From contig DATJHO010000119.1 of the NCBI GenBank assembly GCA_035493835.1, forward strand, positions 3,962 to 67,961: a stretch of 64,000 nt of DNA, in the 5' to 3' direction. Shown here one piece after another: positions 52,041 to 61,356 of this stretch. This DNA is from DASZTU01 sp035493835 (lineage in GTDB: Bacteria > Pseudomonadota > Alphaproteobacteria > Rhizobiales > Devosiaceae). Position 1 is the first letter of the stretch. Every line of letters starts with the position of its first letter. The notes beneath the pieces are model-generated. The model made no database searches. It was not told the DNA's origin and saw nothing but the letters and a program-made list of their open reading frames with translations. The position numbers and the translations under genes were made by a program.

Positions 52041-53186
52041 CTACTGCCCGAGGGAACTGCAATTGCTGGTCGGGGGGACGCCCGCGAACCGGGCGTCGAT
52101 CCACCCGATTGCGGCGTCGGCGCTGGCCAATCCTGCAAGCACATGCCCCACTCCCGGCATCATCAGCAGGGTGGCCGGATTTCGTGCGGCGCAAAGACGC
52201 GCAAAATATGCCGCCGTTACCTGTGGCTCGACCAACTCGTCGCCAGTGCCCTGCGCGATGAAGACCGGCACACGCGATGGCAGGGGGCCGACGCTGTTTC
52301 TGGCGATCAGCGAACGCCACGGCTGCAGCTCCGCAAGATCGCTGCTCACGAAATCTCGTTGCAGCAGCGACCCTGCCGCGGGAACCCACCCGGCGATCCC
52401 GGTCGGCGTGTCGAGGCAGTATTGCGCGAGCCTTTCGATATTCGGCAGAGCCGCGGGATCGACTACATTGTCGAGCGGTACTCCGTAGACCCGCGACCAT
52501 GAGGCGAGCGTCATCGCCAGAAGGCTCTTGCCGATGGGCGAACCCTCGGCATAGCGCAGCAATTGACCCAAATCGGTGGGCGGCGCCGCTGCCGCCACGC
52601 CGACCAGATCCAGGTCGGGGGCATAGCTTCGTGCGAGCAAGCCGGCATAGAGCGCCGCCTGTCCCCCTTGGGAATGTCCCCACACGGCCACCGGGGCGCC
52701 CGCGTCGCCCGTGAGCTGCTCGGCGGCGCGGGCGGAATCCAGCACCGCCCGGCCCTCGCTGACGCCCACCAGGTAAGGATGAGTCTCCGGGGTGCCAAGG
52801 CCGGGATAGTCGGTCGCCGTCACAATATAACCGCGGGCCAGCATTTGCCCGAGGCCCGGGATCACCAGGTACTTGAACGGGCCCGTGGATGGAGCGCAGT
52901 CCGGCGCGATGCCGCTGGTATAGTGGGCCCACGCAACGATGGGCGCGCGACCGCCGGGCGGGGCATTCGCCGGGACAATCACCATTCCCGAAACCTCGAT
53001 CGGCTCGCCCCTGAGGCCAGTCGATCTATACAGTACGCGGAAAGCGGTCGCTCCCAACGGCGCCCCGGCAATCGCTTGCTGGGAGATCAACTCGCCCGCG
53101 CCGCTCGCGCGCCGCTGGGCATTGGCCGAGGTGGCAGTTGCCAGGGCGAGCAAAATCAACGCAACGGTTCTGAAAAGCTTGTTCAC
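52041..53186 (-). CDS. Secreted alpha/beta hydrolase, secretory lipase-like
   Basis: A 381-residue exported hydrolase. The GTG at 53186 gives a clean signal peptide (NKLFRTVALILLALATATSANA); the frame is open further upstream but without a signal. The nucleophile is in GHSQGGQ, the acid probably in GTGDELV and the histidine in GVGHVLAG, in the correct order. ADYPGLGTPETHPYLVG matches the secretory lipase (LIP) family otherwise known from fungi and actinobacteria. Two Cys pairs are possible (CAPS, CLDT, LCAA, NCSS). Substrate unknown. Confidence 0.85.
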   Translation of the reverse strand: MNKLFRTVALILLALATATSANAQRRASGAGELISQQAIAGAPLGATAFRVLYRSTGLRGEPIEVSGMVIVPANAPPGGRAPIVAWAHYTSGIAPDCAPSTGPFKYLVIPGLGQMLARGYIVTATDYPGLGTPETHPYLVGVSEGRAVLDSARAAEQLTGDAGAPVAVWGHSQGGQAALYAGLLARSYAPDLDLVGVAAAAPPTDLGQLLRYAEGSPIGKSLLAMTLASWSRVYGVPLDNVVDPAALPNIERLAQYCLDTPTGIAGWVPAAGSLLQRDFVSSDLAELQPWRSLIARNSVGPLPSRVPVFIAQGTGDELVEPQVTAAYFARLCAARNPATLLMMPGVGHVLAGLASADAAIGWIDARFAGVPPTSNCSSLGQ

Positions 53187-53369
53187 GGCTCGTCTCTGCT
53201 TTTGGCGAAACGCCGTCACGCACGGCTGCGATTGAACAACAAGCAGTGGGAACGAAATGGGGGCCGAACGCAAGTTGCCCGGCATCCGCAATATTGCTTA
53301 GCCGCAACCCCGACTAGGCCAACCTGCCTAGCGCCGCTGAACGGGCAAGCTGGAATGAGTTTGGGAAGA

Positions 53370-53444
53370 TGGCGCGCCTAAGGGGAATCGAACCCCTGTT
53401 CCCGCCGTGAGAGGGCGGTGTCCTGACCGCTAGACGATAGGCGC
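53370..53444 (-). tRNA. tRNA-Glu (anticodon CTC)
   Basis: Minus-strand cloverleaf: acceptor GCGCCTA/TAGGCGC, D arm TCGTCTAGCGG, anticodon stem CCGCC/GGCGG with loop CTCTCAC (CTC), T arm AGGGGTTCGATTCCCCT, discriminator G and encoded CCA. Confidence 0.96.
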
Positions 53445-53510
53445 GGCGCTCTCTGTATCGGGCCTTTCGGCCAACGCGTCAACAGCCTGCCCGAGAGGAA
53501 GCAAGGTTGG

Positions 53511-53585
53511 TGGTACGCCCTAGGGGAGTCGAACCCCTCTCTGCACCGTGAAAGGGTGCCGTCCTAACCGATAGACGAAGGGCGC
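53511..53585 (-). tRNA. tRNA-Glu (anticodon TTC)
   Basis: Minus-strand cloverleaf: acceptor GCGCCCT/AGGGCGT, D arm TCGTCTATCGG, anticodon stem GCACC/GGTGC with loop CTTTCAC (TTC), T arm AGGGGTTCGACTCCCCT, encoded CCA. The first pair is G-U and the discriminator is A, unlike the CTC gene next to it. Confidence 0.96.
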
Positions 53586-53722
53586 GTCGCGTCGGCGTCC
53601 CTAATAGTGGCGCCGGTCCGGCATGGCAAGCGCTTTGTGGCGCAATTTACTGCCCTTTTGAACCGGCCTGCCAACCGTGGCTTGCGCCTGCGGTTGGCAG
53701 GGCCGGCGCTAGCAAAAGGTGC

Positions 53723-54145
53723 TTACCAGGCGCCGGTATTCGGCATCGAAGTCCAGGGCTCGGCCGGCGCGAGGGCAGGGCCGTTCTGCAGGATCTCGAC
53801 CGAGATGTTGTCGGGCGAGCGCACAAACGCCATGTTGCCGTCGCGCGGCGGCCGGTTGATGGTGATGCCCATGTCCTGCAGGTGCTTGCAGGTGTCGTAG
53901 ATGTTGTCGACGGCGATCGCCAGGTGCCCGAAATTGCGTCCGCCGGTGTAGGCCTCGGGGTCCCAGTTGAAGGTGAGCTCGACCATGGCGCCGTCGTCCT
54001 CGCCGGTGGCCGAAAGGAAGATCAGGGTATAGCGGCCCTTCTCGTTGTCGTTGCGGCGCACTTCCTTGAAGCCGAGGCCCTCGCAATAGAAATTGAGGCT
54101 CTGCTCGACGTCGGTGACGCGGACCATGGTGTGCAGGTATTTCAT
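53723..54145 (-). CDS. gloA: Lactoylglutathione lyase (glyoxalase I)
   Basis: Converts the methylglyoxal-glutathione adduct to lactoylglutathione. The 140 residues follow the GloA pattern: [79 protein letters not shown] and [14 protein letters not shown], with metal ligands His (about 5), Glu (about 57), His (about 75) and Glu (about 119). AAAGG precedes the ATG at 54145. Monocistronic. Confidence 0.94.
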   Translation of the reverse strand: MKYLHTMVRVTDVEQSLNFYCEGLGFKEVRRNDNEKGRYTLIFLSATGEDDGAMVELTFNWDPEAYTGGRNFGHLAIAVDNIYDTCKHLQDMGITINRPPRDGNMAFVRSPDNISVEILQNGPALAPAEPWTSMPNTGAW

Positions 54146-54430
54146 TCCGTCGGCCTTTCTCGTGCTTGCCGGTCCAGTTCCGGCGCGGGGCAAACTAGTG
54201 CATCGGGCCCGTGCCTGAAAACCTGCTTTTTTCCCGCCCGCGGCGGGGAACGAAAGCTCCTTCGGCGCCTTGAATCCAGTTCCCCGCGCTGCTTGCCGCG
54301 GTCGGGCGGAATCAGGGGATAGCGGAAACTAATTTGCAACCACTCCTTAACTTTTGGCGATGAATCGGCCAAAGTGTGGCTGTCTTATGGAGTACCTCGC
54401 GGCGGCGGGGCGGTGGGAGAGGCGTTTGGC

Positions 54431-55054
54431 ATGGGGGCCAAATATTCATCCGAGGGTGACGTGCCGATTCGGCATGGCGCCGGCGGTGTAGAAAGCGGGG
54501 TCGACACACGGCCCGAGCCGATGATCGATCACGATCTCGACGTCATCGAGATCTCCGGTGCAATCAAATGGTTCGATGTCGCCAAGGGGTTCGGGTTCAT
54601 CGTTCCTGACGATGGTCGGCCCGACGTGCTGCTGCACGTGACGTGCCTCCGTCGCGACGGTTACCAGACTGCCTATGAGGGCGCGCGCATCGTTGTGGAA
54701 GCCCTGAACCGGCCGGGTGGCCTTCAGGCGTTCCGCATCGTGTCGATGGACGAATCGACGGCGCGCCATCCCTCCCAGTTGCCGCCGGCCCGCACGCACG
54801 TAACGGTAGAGCCGACCTCCAAGCTGGTGCGCCTCGAGGTCAAGTGGTTCAATCGCATCCGCGGGTTCGGTTTCCTGTCGGCCGGAGAAGGAGCGCCGGA
54901 CATCTTCGTCCATATGGAGACGCTGCGCCGCTTCGGCATCACCGAACTCAGGCCCGGCCAGTACGTGCTGGTTCGCTACGGCAATGGCCCAAAAGGGCTG
55001 ATGGTCGCCGAAATCCGCCCCGATGGCTGGGGCGAGGCGCCGTCTTCTCACTGA
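54431..55054 (+). CDS. Protein with two cold-shock domains
   Basis: A 207-residue nucleic-acid-binding protein with two CSDs: GAIKWFDVAKGFGFIVPDDGRPDVLLHVTCLRRDG (about 44-110) and EVKWFNRIRGFGFLSAGEGAPDIFVHMETLRRFG (about 135-200). RNP1 (KGFGFI, RGFGFL) and RNP2 (VLLHV, IFVHM) are present in both. Such double-CSD proteins are common in alphaproteobacteria and act as RNA chaperones or transcription antiterminators. GGGAGAGG lies before the ATG at 54431. A polar N-terminal extension of 40 residues precedes the first domain. Confidence 0.92.
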   Translation: MGAKYSSEGDVPIRHGAGGVESGVDTRPEPMIDHDLDVIEISGAIKWFDVAKGFGFIVPDDGRPDVLLHVTCLRRDGYQTAYEGARIVVEALNRPGGLQAFRIVSMDESTARHPSQLPPARTHVTVEPTSKLVRLEVKWFNRIRGFGFLSAGEGAPDIFVHMETLRRFGITELRPGQYVLVRYGNGPKGLMVAEIRPDGWGEAPSSH

Positions 55055-55193
55055 GAGTCGGCGCCCTCGCAGGCTCGCGCTTTTCCCCGCCTGCCGGTGA
55101 GGCATCGTGGCCATGGCATATTTTACCGCAATGGGCATACTGGTGGGACGGCGGCTCGCGCCGACGCTTCCCATTGCTGTGAGATACGCTGCC

Positions 55194-55691
55194 ATGTCCA
55201 TTGCTGCGCCCTTGTCGCGCCCGTTCAGCTTCCTCGCGATGCTTCGCGCCCTGGGGATTTGCCTCGCCCTGATCGTCGTGGGCGTGCCGCTCGCGGCCGC
55301 CAGCGCCGACGATAGTGTCGCGAGTTTTCAGACCAAGAAGGGCGACTTCAAGTTCAACATCGAAGTCGTCGATACCGATGCCGGCCGGGAGCGCGGCCTG
55401 ATGTTCCGGCGGTCGCTGGCGCCCAATGCGGGCATGCTGTTCGATTTCCTGGGTGAGCAGCCGGTGGACTTCTGGATGGTCAACACCTTCATCCCGCTCG
55501 ATATGGTCTTCATGACCGCCAACGGCACGGTGAAGACGGTGCATGCGAATGCCCGGCCGCAGGATGCCACGCCCATTCCCTCCGGCGGTCCGGTGCGGTT
55601 CGTGCTTGAAATCCCCGGCGGCCGCGCCGCCGAGATCGGCCTCGTGCCGGGCGACAAGATGGAGCAGGCGCGGGTGACGAAGACGCCGTGA
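55194..55691 (+). CDS. DUF192 family exported protein
   Basis: A 165-residue protein. After a membrane/signal segment (MLRALGICLALIVVGVPLAAASA) comes DUF192: FNIEVVDTDAGRERGLMFRRSL, MLFDFLGEQPVDFWMVNTFIPLDMVFMTANG and VRFVLEIPGGRAAEIGLVPGD. The family is widespread and its function is unknown. The start at 55194 is chosen for the signal sequence; earlier and later ATGs exist. Its stop overlaps the next gene's GTG by two bases (GTGA). Confidence 0.85.
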   Translation: MSIAAPLSRPFSFLAMLRALGICLALIVVGVPLAAASADDSVASFQTKKGDFKFNIEVVDTDAGRERGLMFRRSLAPNAGMLFDFLGEQPVDFWMVNTFIPLDMVFMTANGTVKTVHANARPQDATPIPSGGPVRFVLEIPGGRAAEIGLVPGDKMEQARVTKTP

Positions 55692-56083
55692 CGCCCACCG
55701 ACGCCACGCTCCTTTCGGGAATAATGCTGCTGGCGCTGGCGCTGTTTCACGCCGCGCTGGCATTGGGCGCCCCACTTGCGGCCTATGCCTGGGGCGGGGA
55801 GACCGAGGGGCGACTGCCGCCGCGCCAGCAAACAGGCAGCATGCTGCTGGCCCCGTTCATCGTCGCCATGGCCGTCGTGATGCTGGTCAGAGGCCGCTGG
55901 CTGTTTCCGGAGATGGCCAGGGAACTGGACTGGGCCGTCTGGGCCGTGTTCCTGTTTTTGGTGACGCAAATGTTCGGCGCCCTCCGCTCACAAGGGCGAC
56001 AGGAGCGGCGGGTGATGACGCCGCTCTATGCCATTGCCGCGGGCCTTACGGCCTATGTCGCCTTCAACAACGCTGGCTTCTAG
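55688..56083 (+). CDS. Four-helix membrane protein of unknown function
   Basis: A 131-residue protein with four hydrophobic segments (about 8-32, 52-66, 82-98, 108-128) and a short Arg-rich loop (RSQGRQERRVM) between the last two. The GTG start overlaps the DUF192 stop, so it is translationally coupled. Size and topology fit small inner-membrane proteins in this lineage; I recognise no named family. Confidence 0.8.
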   Translation: MTPTDATLLSGIMLLALALFHAALALGAPLAAYAWGGETEGRLPPRQQTGSMLLAPFIVAMAVVMLVRGRWLFPEMARELDWAVWAVFLFLVTQMFGALRSQGRQERRVMTPLYAIAAGLTAYVAFNNAGF

Positions 56084-56130
56084 AGCCTGGACCATTTCGA
56101 TGGCATCGAAATCGACGCTGAGCGCTGATT

Positions 56131-56230
56131 GAAACGGAGATTCCCGCCTTTGCGGGAAGGACCGGGTTTGTTGGCAAACCGGTACAATGTCCCGGCGTCA
56201 TTCCCGCGAAGGCGGGAATCTCCGTTTGTT
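56131..56230. repeat. Inverted repeat, GCGAAGGCGGGAAT family
   Basis: GGAGATTCCCGCCTTTGCGGG and the arm TTCCCGCGAAGGCGGGAATC face each other, with a GACCGGGTTTG / CAAACCGGT stem between. It lies between the convergent ends of the membrane-protein and PAQR genes. Confidence 0.65.
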
Positions 56231-56256
56231 TCAGCATAGTGGGATTACGCTCTAGT

Positions 56257-56934
56257 CTACAGCCGGCTGATCACCATGCAGTCGAGCATGGCCGCCAGGT
56301 GCACCATGGCGCCGACGACGACAAAGCCGTGCCAGACCACGTTTTGGAACCGCAAGCGGTCCCATAGGTGGAAAATGATGCCAAGCGAGTAGAGCACGCC
56401 ACCGGCGACCAGCAGCCACAACGCGACAGGAGGGAGGGTTGCGGCGAGCTGGTGAAAGACAAACACGCCGCTCCAACCGATTGCCAGGTAAAGCAGGATC
56501 GCCAATCGCCCGAACCGCTCGGGGACAATGAGCTTCAGTCCAATGCCGACCAACGATGCGCCCCAGACCAGAACCATCATCACGATGGCGGTCGTGCTGC
56601 CGCCGAGTACGGCGAGAAAAGGCGTATAGGTGCCGGCGATGAACAGGAAGATGGCCGCCTGGTCGAGCCGGGCAAGCACGCTCTTGATGGGCGAGACCGG
56701 CCACAGATTGTAAGCCATCGAGACCGATAGCAGCGCCACCAGCGAACTCACATAGACCAGCAATGCCGGCGCCTCGGCGGGCGCGGTCTTGAGCACGGCC
56801 AGCGCAACGATCATCGCGCCGGCGGTGGCGCCAGCAACGATCCCGATGCCATGGACAATGCCGTCGGCCACGAGCTCGGCTACCGAGAACCGTCGGCGCG
56901 GCACCCACCAGGCGGTTTGAGCCGGGACTTTCAT
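56257..56934 (-). CDS. Hemolysin III / PAQR family membrane protein
   Basis: A 225-residue protein with seven hydrophobic segments. Family motifs are present: ADGIVHGIGIV (His near 28), AGTYTPFL, and the C-terminal FHLWDRLRFQNVVWHGFVVVGAMVHL with the three histidines thought to bind metal. Members are named hemolysin III or YqfA; related eukaryotic PAQR proteins are ceramidase-like receptors. The bacterial function is not settled. It stands alone. Confidence 0.92.
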   Translation of the reverse strand: MKVPAQTAWWVPRRRFSVAELVADGIVHGIGIVAGATAGAMIVALAVLKTAPAEAPALLVYVSSLVALLSVSMAYNLWPVSPIKSVLARLDQAAIFLFIAGTYTPFLAVLGGSTTAIVMMVLVWGASLVGIGLKLIVPERFGRLAILLYLAIGWSGVFVFHQLAATLPPVALWLLVAGGVLYSLGIIFHLWDRLRFQNVVWHGFVVVGAMVHLAAMLDCMVISRL

Positions 56935-57168
56935 TCCTTCCTCACCACCTCAACTTCATGGCCAAGTTATAGCATTGCACCGGCTTGTGACCAAATGCCC
57001 TACCGCTTGATGCGGTTTAGCCGCGGACATGACGGCGAATTAATTCAACCTTTAGCTTGCGGCAATGTTGGGCCCCCTAGGCCTGAGCGCAGGGCGAGGG
57101 CGTTTGCGAGGCTGATGGGAGGGTGCCCGTTGGCATCGCGAACCTCCCGTCGCCCATCGGGGGCACCA

Positions 57169-57867
57169 TTGTTCGATACGATCATCTTGTTGGCGGGACC
57201 GCGCGAGCAGTCCGCCCTTGCCGGCGCGCTTTTGGGGCACAATCCGTCCCTCAACATCAGGCGGGTCATGACCCTGGCCGAATTGCTCGCGATTGACGCC
57301 GAGGTCCTCGGGCGGGGGCGGCTGGTGGCGTTTACCACCCCCGTGATCGTGCCGGCCGATATCCTCGCCCGACTGGCATATGGGGCCTACAATTTCCATC
57401 CTGGGCCACCCCAATACCCTGGCCTGACGCCGGCGCAATTTGCCGTCTATGAGCAGGCGAGACAGTTTGGTGCGACCGCCCACGCGATGGCGGCGCGCGT
57501 CGACGCGGGGCCGATCGTTGCGGTGGAGCTGTTCGAGGTGGCCCCGGGTGCGACGGTGCTGGATCTGGAGCTAGGTTCCTATCGGGCGTTGGCGCACCTG
57601 TTCTGGGGGCTGGCCGGAATGCTGGCAACGCAGGCCGAGCCGCTGCGGCCATTGGGAATCGAATGGGGTGGGCAAAAGAGTTCACGGCGCAGCTATGAAG
57701 CGTTGTGCGACATCCCGCTGGACATTTCCAGGGAGGATCTCGAGCGGCGGATTTCCGCCTTTGGCGGCAATTATTTCGGCATAACCCCCTCCATCAGCCT
57801 GCATGGCTTCAGGTTCAACCTGGTGGCGCCGGCTGCGCCTGAGGTCCCTCGTTGGCCACAAGACTAA
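57169..57867 (+). CDS. Formyltransferase-like protein
   Basis: A 232-residue protein related to the catalytic domain of methionyl-tRNA formyltransferase and PurN. YNFHPGPPQYPGLTPAQFA corresponds to the family active-site segment with Asn and His, and ATAHAMAARVDAGPIV holds the third conserved position, Asp. The N-terminus FDTIILLAGPREQSALAGALL fits the family's first strand. The TTG at 57169 has GGGGG 5 bases upstream; the frame is open further back without similarity. Substrate unknown; too short for Fmt. Confidence 0.75.
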   Translation: MFDTIILLAGPREQSALAGALLGHNPSLNIRRVMTLAELLAIDAEVLGRGRLVAFTTPVIVPADILARLAYGAYNFHPGPPQYPGLTPAQFAVYEQARQFGATAHAMAARVDAGPIVAVELFEVAPGATVLDLELGSYRALAHLFWGLAGMLATQAEPLRPLGIEWGGQKSSRRSYEALCDIPLDISREDLERRISAFGGNYFGITPSISLHGFRFNLVAPAAPEVPRWPQD

Positions 57868-57927
57868 GGGGAAAAACCCGCCCGTCTTCTCCCTTGGGCA
57901 GGCGCCGGATTTTTCGGGAACCAATTC

Positions 57928-58173
57928 GTGCCGGACGGTGTTTGGCGCCCCATGAAGACATGTTGGTTCATCGTCATCGAGAGCCAGGGCTCTTGGTGGG
58001 TCGATTGTGAAGGCAAGGCCTATGGACCCGTTCCCACCAGGGAACAGGCTGTGGCAGAAGCTAGAAAGCTGGTTCGGATCTTTGGCGATCCGGAGCGGCG
58101 ATCGGATTTATGGGCGCCCGACGATACGGGTAAGCTGGTCCTGGTCTGGTCCGGAGACCCGGCAGCCGCGTAA
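57928..58173 (+). CDS. Small conserved-looking protein, DUF2188-like
   Basis: An 81-residue protein with WFIVIESQGSWWVDCEGKAYGPVPTREQAVAEARKLV, the pattern of short DUF2188-type proteins (a beta-hairpin followed by a helix). The GTG at 57928 has CGGGAA 7 bases upstream; the ATG at 57952 would start directly at the domain. Function unknown. It follows the formyltransferase-like gene by 60 bases and may be co-transcribed. Confidence 0.6.
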   Translation: MPDGVWRPMKTCWFIVIESQGSWWVDCEGKAYGPVPTREQAVAEARKLVRIFGDPERRSDLWAPDDTGKLVLVWSGDPAAA

Positions 58174-58490
58174 GACCCGGCCAATTTGGGTTGTGCTCCC
58201 CCGCTGGCGCGGCGGGAGGCGATTGGCTATATGCCATTTCCGTGGCCAACATCCGAGACTTGCCCCGATTGCAGACCTCTCCTAGCCAATGGATTTTTAG
58301 TGCGCCGCCGCCTTGCGAAAAATCGCATCGCTTTGCGTTGCCGCCCAAATGTCGCATTCGCCGAGGACCGGGCTTCGCCTGGCTCGATTTCGACTGATCG
58401 CCAAGCCGGCCATGTGATGGTCTTGTTTGATCCTTACAGGCCTCATGGGTCCGCCGCCTTCCTCCCGTTCAAACAGTGACATAGCGCCCT
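58174..58490. other. Intergenic region before the glucan biosynthesis gene
   Basis: 317 bases with overlapping short frames on both strands, none with a ribosome binding site or protein-like composition. A promoter for the downstream gene is expected here. I see no RNA gene or repeat. Confidence 0.35.
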
Positions 58491-60089
58491 ATGCCAAATC
58501 GCCGTTCGTTCTTTCTCTCCGCCGGTGCAGCGCTCGCCGTGGCCTCGCTGCAAAGCCCCGCGGCGGCGCAGCAAGCAGCCGACAAGCTTCGGCTCGGCAA
58601 TGCTTCGCCTTTTTCCTTCGACGCGCTGGTTGCCGAGGCGCGCGCCGTGTCCCAGCAGCCTTACGCCCAGCCGGAAACCCTGCCGGCAAGCCTGCTGAAC
58701 CGGATCGACTATCAGGCCGAGGGCCTGATCCACTTCGATACCGATCACGCCCTGTTCGCCAACGGGCCTGGGCAGTTCCCGGTGACGTTCTTCCCGCTTG
58801 GCAAGTACTTCCAGAAGCCGGTTCGGATGTTTGTCCTCGAGGGGACGATGGGCAATGCGTCGGCGAGCGAAATTCTTTACGACGCCTCGCTTTTCAGCAT
58901 GCCGGCGGACAGCCCCGCGCGCGAACTACCACCCGGTGCGGGCTTTGCCGGCTTCCGCTTCCAGGAGAGCCGGCTGGGCGATCAGAGCAAGCTCGATTGG
59001 CACAGCAACGATTGGGTCGCTTTTCTCGGGGCCTCGTATTTCCGCGCCATCGGCGAACTTTTCCAGTACGGCCTTTCGGCACGCGGCATCGTCATCGACG
59101 TGGCGCAGCCTGACCGGCCCGAGGAATTCCCGGATTTCACGCATTTTTACTTCGAGCCGCCCGCAGCCGGGAGCGACAGCGTAACGGTCTACGCGCTGCT
59201 CGATGGGCCGAGCGTGACCGGCGCCTACAAATTCGTCATGCAGCGCGGCAAGGCGGTGCTGATGGATGTGGAGACGCAGATTTTCCTGCGCAACGACGTC
59301 GCCAAGCTGGGGCTCGCGCCGCTAACTTCCATGTACTGGTTCTCCGAGACCATCAAGCCGACGGCCATCGACTGGCGTCCGGAAGTGCACGATTCGGATG
59401 GCGTGGCGATGTGGAATGGCGCCGGCGAGCACATCTGGCGGCCGCTCAACGATCCGCCTACCACGGTCGCCTCAACCTTTGCCGATCAGCACCCGCATGG
59501 CTTCGGCCTCCTGCAGCGCGATCGCGTCTTCGACCACTACCTCGACGGCGTCTATTACGACCGGCGGCCGAGCCTGTGGGTGGAGCCGCTGGACGACTGG
59601 GGCGACGGGGCGGTGCAACTGATCGAAATTCCCACCGACGACGAGATCAACGACAACATCGTCCTGTTCTGGGAGCCCAAGGCCCCGGCCGCAAAGGGCA
59701 ACAATTACCACCTGCGCTACCGCCTGCATTGGACGGCCGACGAGCCGTTCCCGCCAAAGGTTGCGGTGTGCGTGGCAACGCGCCTGGGGCGCGGCGGCCA
59801 GCCGGGCCAGCCCAGGCCTCCTGGCGTCGAAAAGTTCATGGTGGAGTTCCTTGGCGGTCCGCTGAACCAGATTCCCTTCGGCGTGAAGCCCGAGGCGGTT
59901 CTCTGGTCGTCGAGCGGCAGCTTTTCCTACGTCTTCACGGAGGCGGTGCCGGACGGCGTGCCGGGACATTGGCGCGCCCAGTTCGACTTCACCTGCGTCG
60001 GACCAGGGCCGGTGGAGATGCGGCTCTATCTCAAGAACGGCGACCAGACGCTGACCGAGACCTGGCTCTACCAGTACCACCCGGTCTAG
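58491..60089 (+). CDS. Periplasmic glucan biosynthesis protein (MdoG/OpgD family)
   Basis: A 532-residue exported protein. NRRSFFLSAGAALAVASL at the start is a twin-arginine-type signal, which is typical of OpgD rather than OpgG. The family body follows: FSFDALVAEAR, YQAEGLIHFDTDHALFA, FPLGKYFQKPVRMFVLEG, TSMYWFSETIKPTAIDWRPEVHDSDG and GDGAVQLIEIPTDDEINDNIV. These proteins shape beta-glucans made by OpgH. No opgH is in the window. GalU at 46044 would supply UDP-glucose. Confidence 0.93.
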   Translation: MPNRRSFFLSAGAALAVASLQSPAAAQQAADKLRLGNASPFSFDALVAEARAVSQQPYAQPETLPASLLNRIDYQAEGLIHFDTDHALFANGPGQFPVTFFPLGKYFQKPVRMFVLEGTMGNASASEILYDASLFSMPADSPARELPPGAGFAGFRFQESRLGDQSKLDWHSNDWVAFLGASYFRAIGELFQYGLSARGIVIDVAQPDRPEEFPDFTHFYFEPPAAGSDSVTVYALLDGPSVTGAYKFVMQRGKAVLMDVETQIFLRNDVAKLGLAPLTSMYWFSETIKPTAIDWRPEVHDSDGVAMWNGAGEHIWRPLNDPPTTVASTFADQHPHGFGLLQRDRVFDHYLDGVYYDRRPSLWVEPLDDWGDGAVQLIEIPTDDEINDNIVLFWEPKAPAAKGNNYHLRYRLHWTADEPFPPKVAVCVATRLGRGGQPGQPRPPGVEKFMVEFLGGPLNQIPFGVKPEAVLWSSSGSFSYVFTEAVPDGVPGHWRAQFDFTCVGPGPVEMRLYLKNGDQTLTETWLYQYHPV

Positions 60090-60106
60090 AACGCGCCAGA
60101 AGAAAC

Positions 60107-60136
60107 GCCGAGCGCTCGGGAGCGCTCGGCAATATT
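60107..60136. terminator. Bidirectional-looking terminator hairpin
   Basis: A stem of about 10 bp, CCGAGCGCTC / GAGCGCTCGG, followed by AATATTA, between the convergent glucan gene and DUF2076 gene. Confidence 0.6.
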
Positions 60137-60142
60137 AGGCGG

Positions 60143-60880
60143 CTACGCCCAGGACGAATCGTCGCCGTTATCGAACGAATTATCGTCGTCGAATGAGTTG
60201 TCGTCCTCGAACGAATCGTTGCTGAAGCCGTTGTCGGGCTGCCAGTCGGCGTTGGTGACATTGGGGTCGTTGCCCTGATCGTCATTGCCGTAGTTGTTGA
60301 TCACGGTTTCATCAACGACCGTGGGCTCGTTCCCGCCGCCGAAGCCGCCCAGGCCGCCGCCGAACCCACCCTCGCCGCCGCCATGGAAAAGCGAGCGAAT
60401 GCCCTCGAAGAGGAGCGCGCCACCGGCAACGCCTGCCGCCGTCTGCATTGCCCCGCGCAGGAACCCGCCGCCTTCGGGCTGAGGCGCAGCGGCCGGTTGG
60501 CCTTGCGGCGCACCACCCCATGGACCACCTTGCGGTGCGCCGCCGCCCCACTGACTTTGCGGGGCGGCTTGCGGCTGATTCCAGCGGCTCGGCTGGGGTG
60601 CGGCTTGCGGCTCCGGGGCGGCGCCCCCGAGGAACGAGCCGCCGGACCCGCCGCCGGCACCCTGCTGCTGCGCGGCCTCCAGCGCCTGGATGCGGGCATG
60701 GGCAGCTTTCAACGCCTGGTCCTGCACGATCACGCTCTGGACCAGCGCGTAGCCGGCGCCCGGCGTTCCGGTCATCTGCTGGCCGATAAGTGCGTCGGCC
60801 TCAGCGTCCCGATAGGGCGCGCCATTGCTGCGGATCCGGGAAAACAGATCCTCGATGAGAGATTTCTCGTTCGGGGTCAT
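60143..60880 (-). CDS. DUF2076 domain protein
   Basis: A 245-residue protein. Residues 1-80 (MTPNEKSLIEDLFSRIRSNGAPYRDAEADALIGQQM...) are the DUF2076 core, followed by a Gln/Pro/Gly-rich linker, a hydrophobic Gly/Ala segment (AMQTAAGVAGGALLFEGIRSLF), a Gly-rich tract and an acidic Asp/Asn/Ser tail. AAGGAG lies 7 bases before the ATG at 60880. The family is described as possibly periplasmic and has no known function. Confidence 0.9.
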   Translation of the reverse strand: MTPNEKSLIEDLFSRIRSNGAPYRDAEADALIGQQMTGTPGAGYALVQSVIVQDQALKAAHARIQALEAAQQQGAGGGSGGSFLGGAAPEPQAAPQPSRWNQPQAAPQSQWGGGAPQGGPWGGAPQGQPAAAPQPEGGGFLRGAMQTAAGVAGGALLFEGIRSLFHGGGEGGFGGGLGGFGGGNEPTVVDETVINNYGNDDQGNDPNVTNADWQPDNGFSNDSFEDDNSFDDDNSFDNGDDSSWA

Positions 60881-61078
60881 GACGGCACTCCTTGGCGAAC
60901 ATGTGTATGCTCGATTTGGGCACAACCCCCCATCAGTGCAAGATGGCCGAAATGAACCTTTGGTCACATTCGGCGGCGTATCCATCCGCGGATGCGCTTG
61001 TCCGGCATTGACGCCTGACAAGCCGCCACAGTTGCGCTAAAGGGTGAGCTTGCCCATGGGCGCGAATGCCGCTGCCGT

Positions 61079-61154
61079 GGTCCCGTAGCTCAGCGGATAG
61101 AGCAGTAGCCTTCTAAGCTATTGGTCGCAGGTTCGATTCCTGCCGGGATCACCA
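61079..61154 (+). tRNA. tRNA-Arg (anticodon TCT)
   Basis: Plus-strand cloverleaf: acceptor GGTCCCG/CGGGATC (one G-U pair), AGCTC D arm, anticodon stem GTAGC/GCTAT with loop CTTCTAA (TCT), T arm AGGTTCGATTCCT, discriminator A and encoded CCA. Confidence 0.96.
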
Positions 61155-61356
61155 AATTTTCGAAGGTAAATAAACCACCCGCGGGATTTCTGCCGATTTC
61201 CTGACCGTCCCCTGAACCGAGGCGAGGAATTGCCCGATGGCGCTGGCAATGCATGGCCAGCTATCTTATCACGGGCAGGTCAGGATATTTGTCATGGGGA
61301 ATGTGGCCGAGCCGCAAGATGCGCTTGGCGCGCACCCCGCCATGCAAGAGGCACCG

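Noticed and set aside
61079..61154. tRNA-Arg as an integration site for a mobile element
   Set aside because: No repeated 3' tRNA fragment and no integrase gene are seen in the downstream 2.9 kb of the window.
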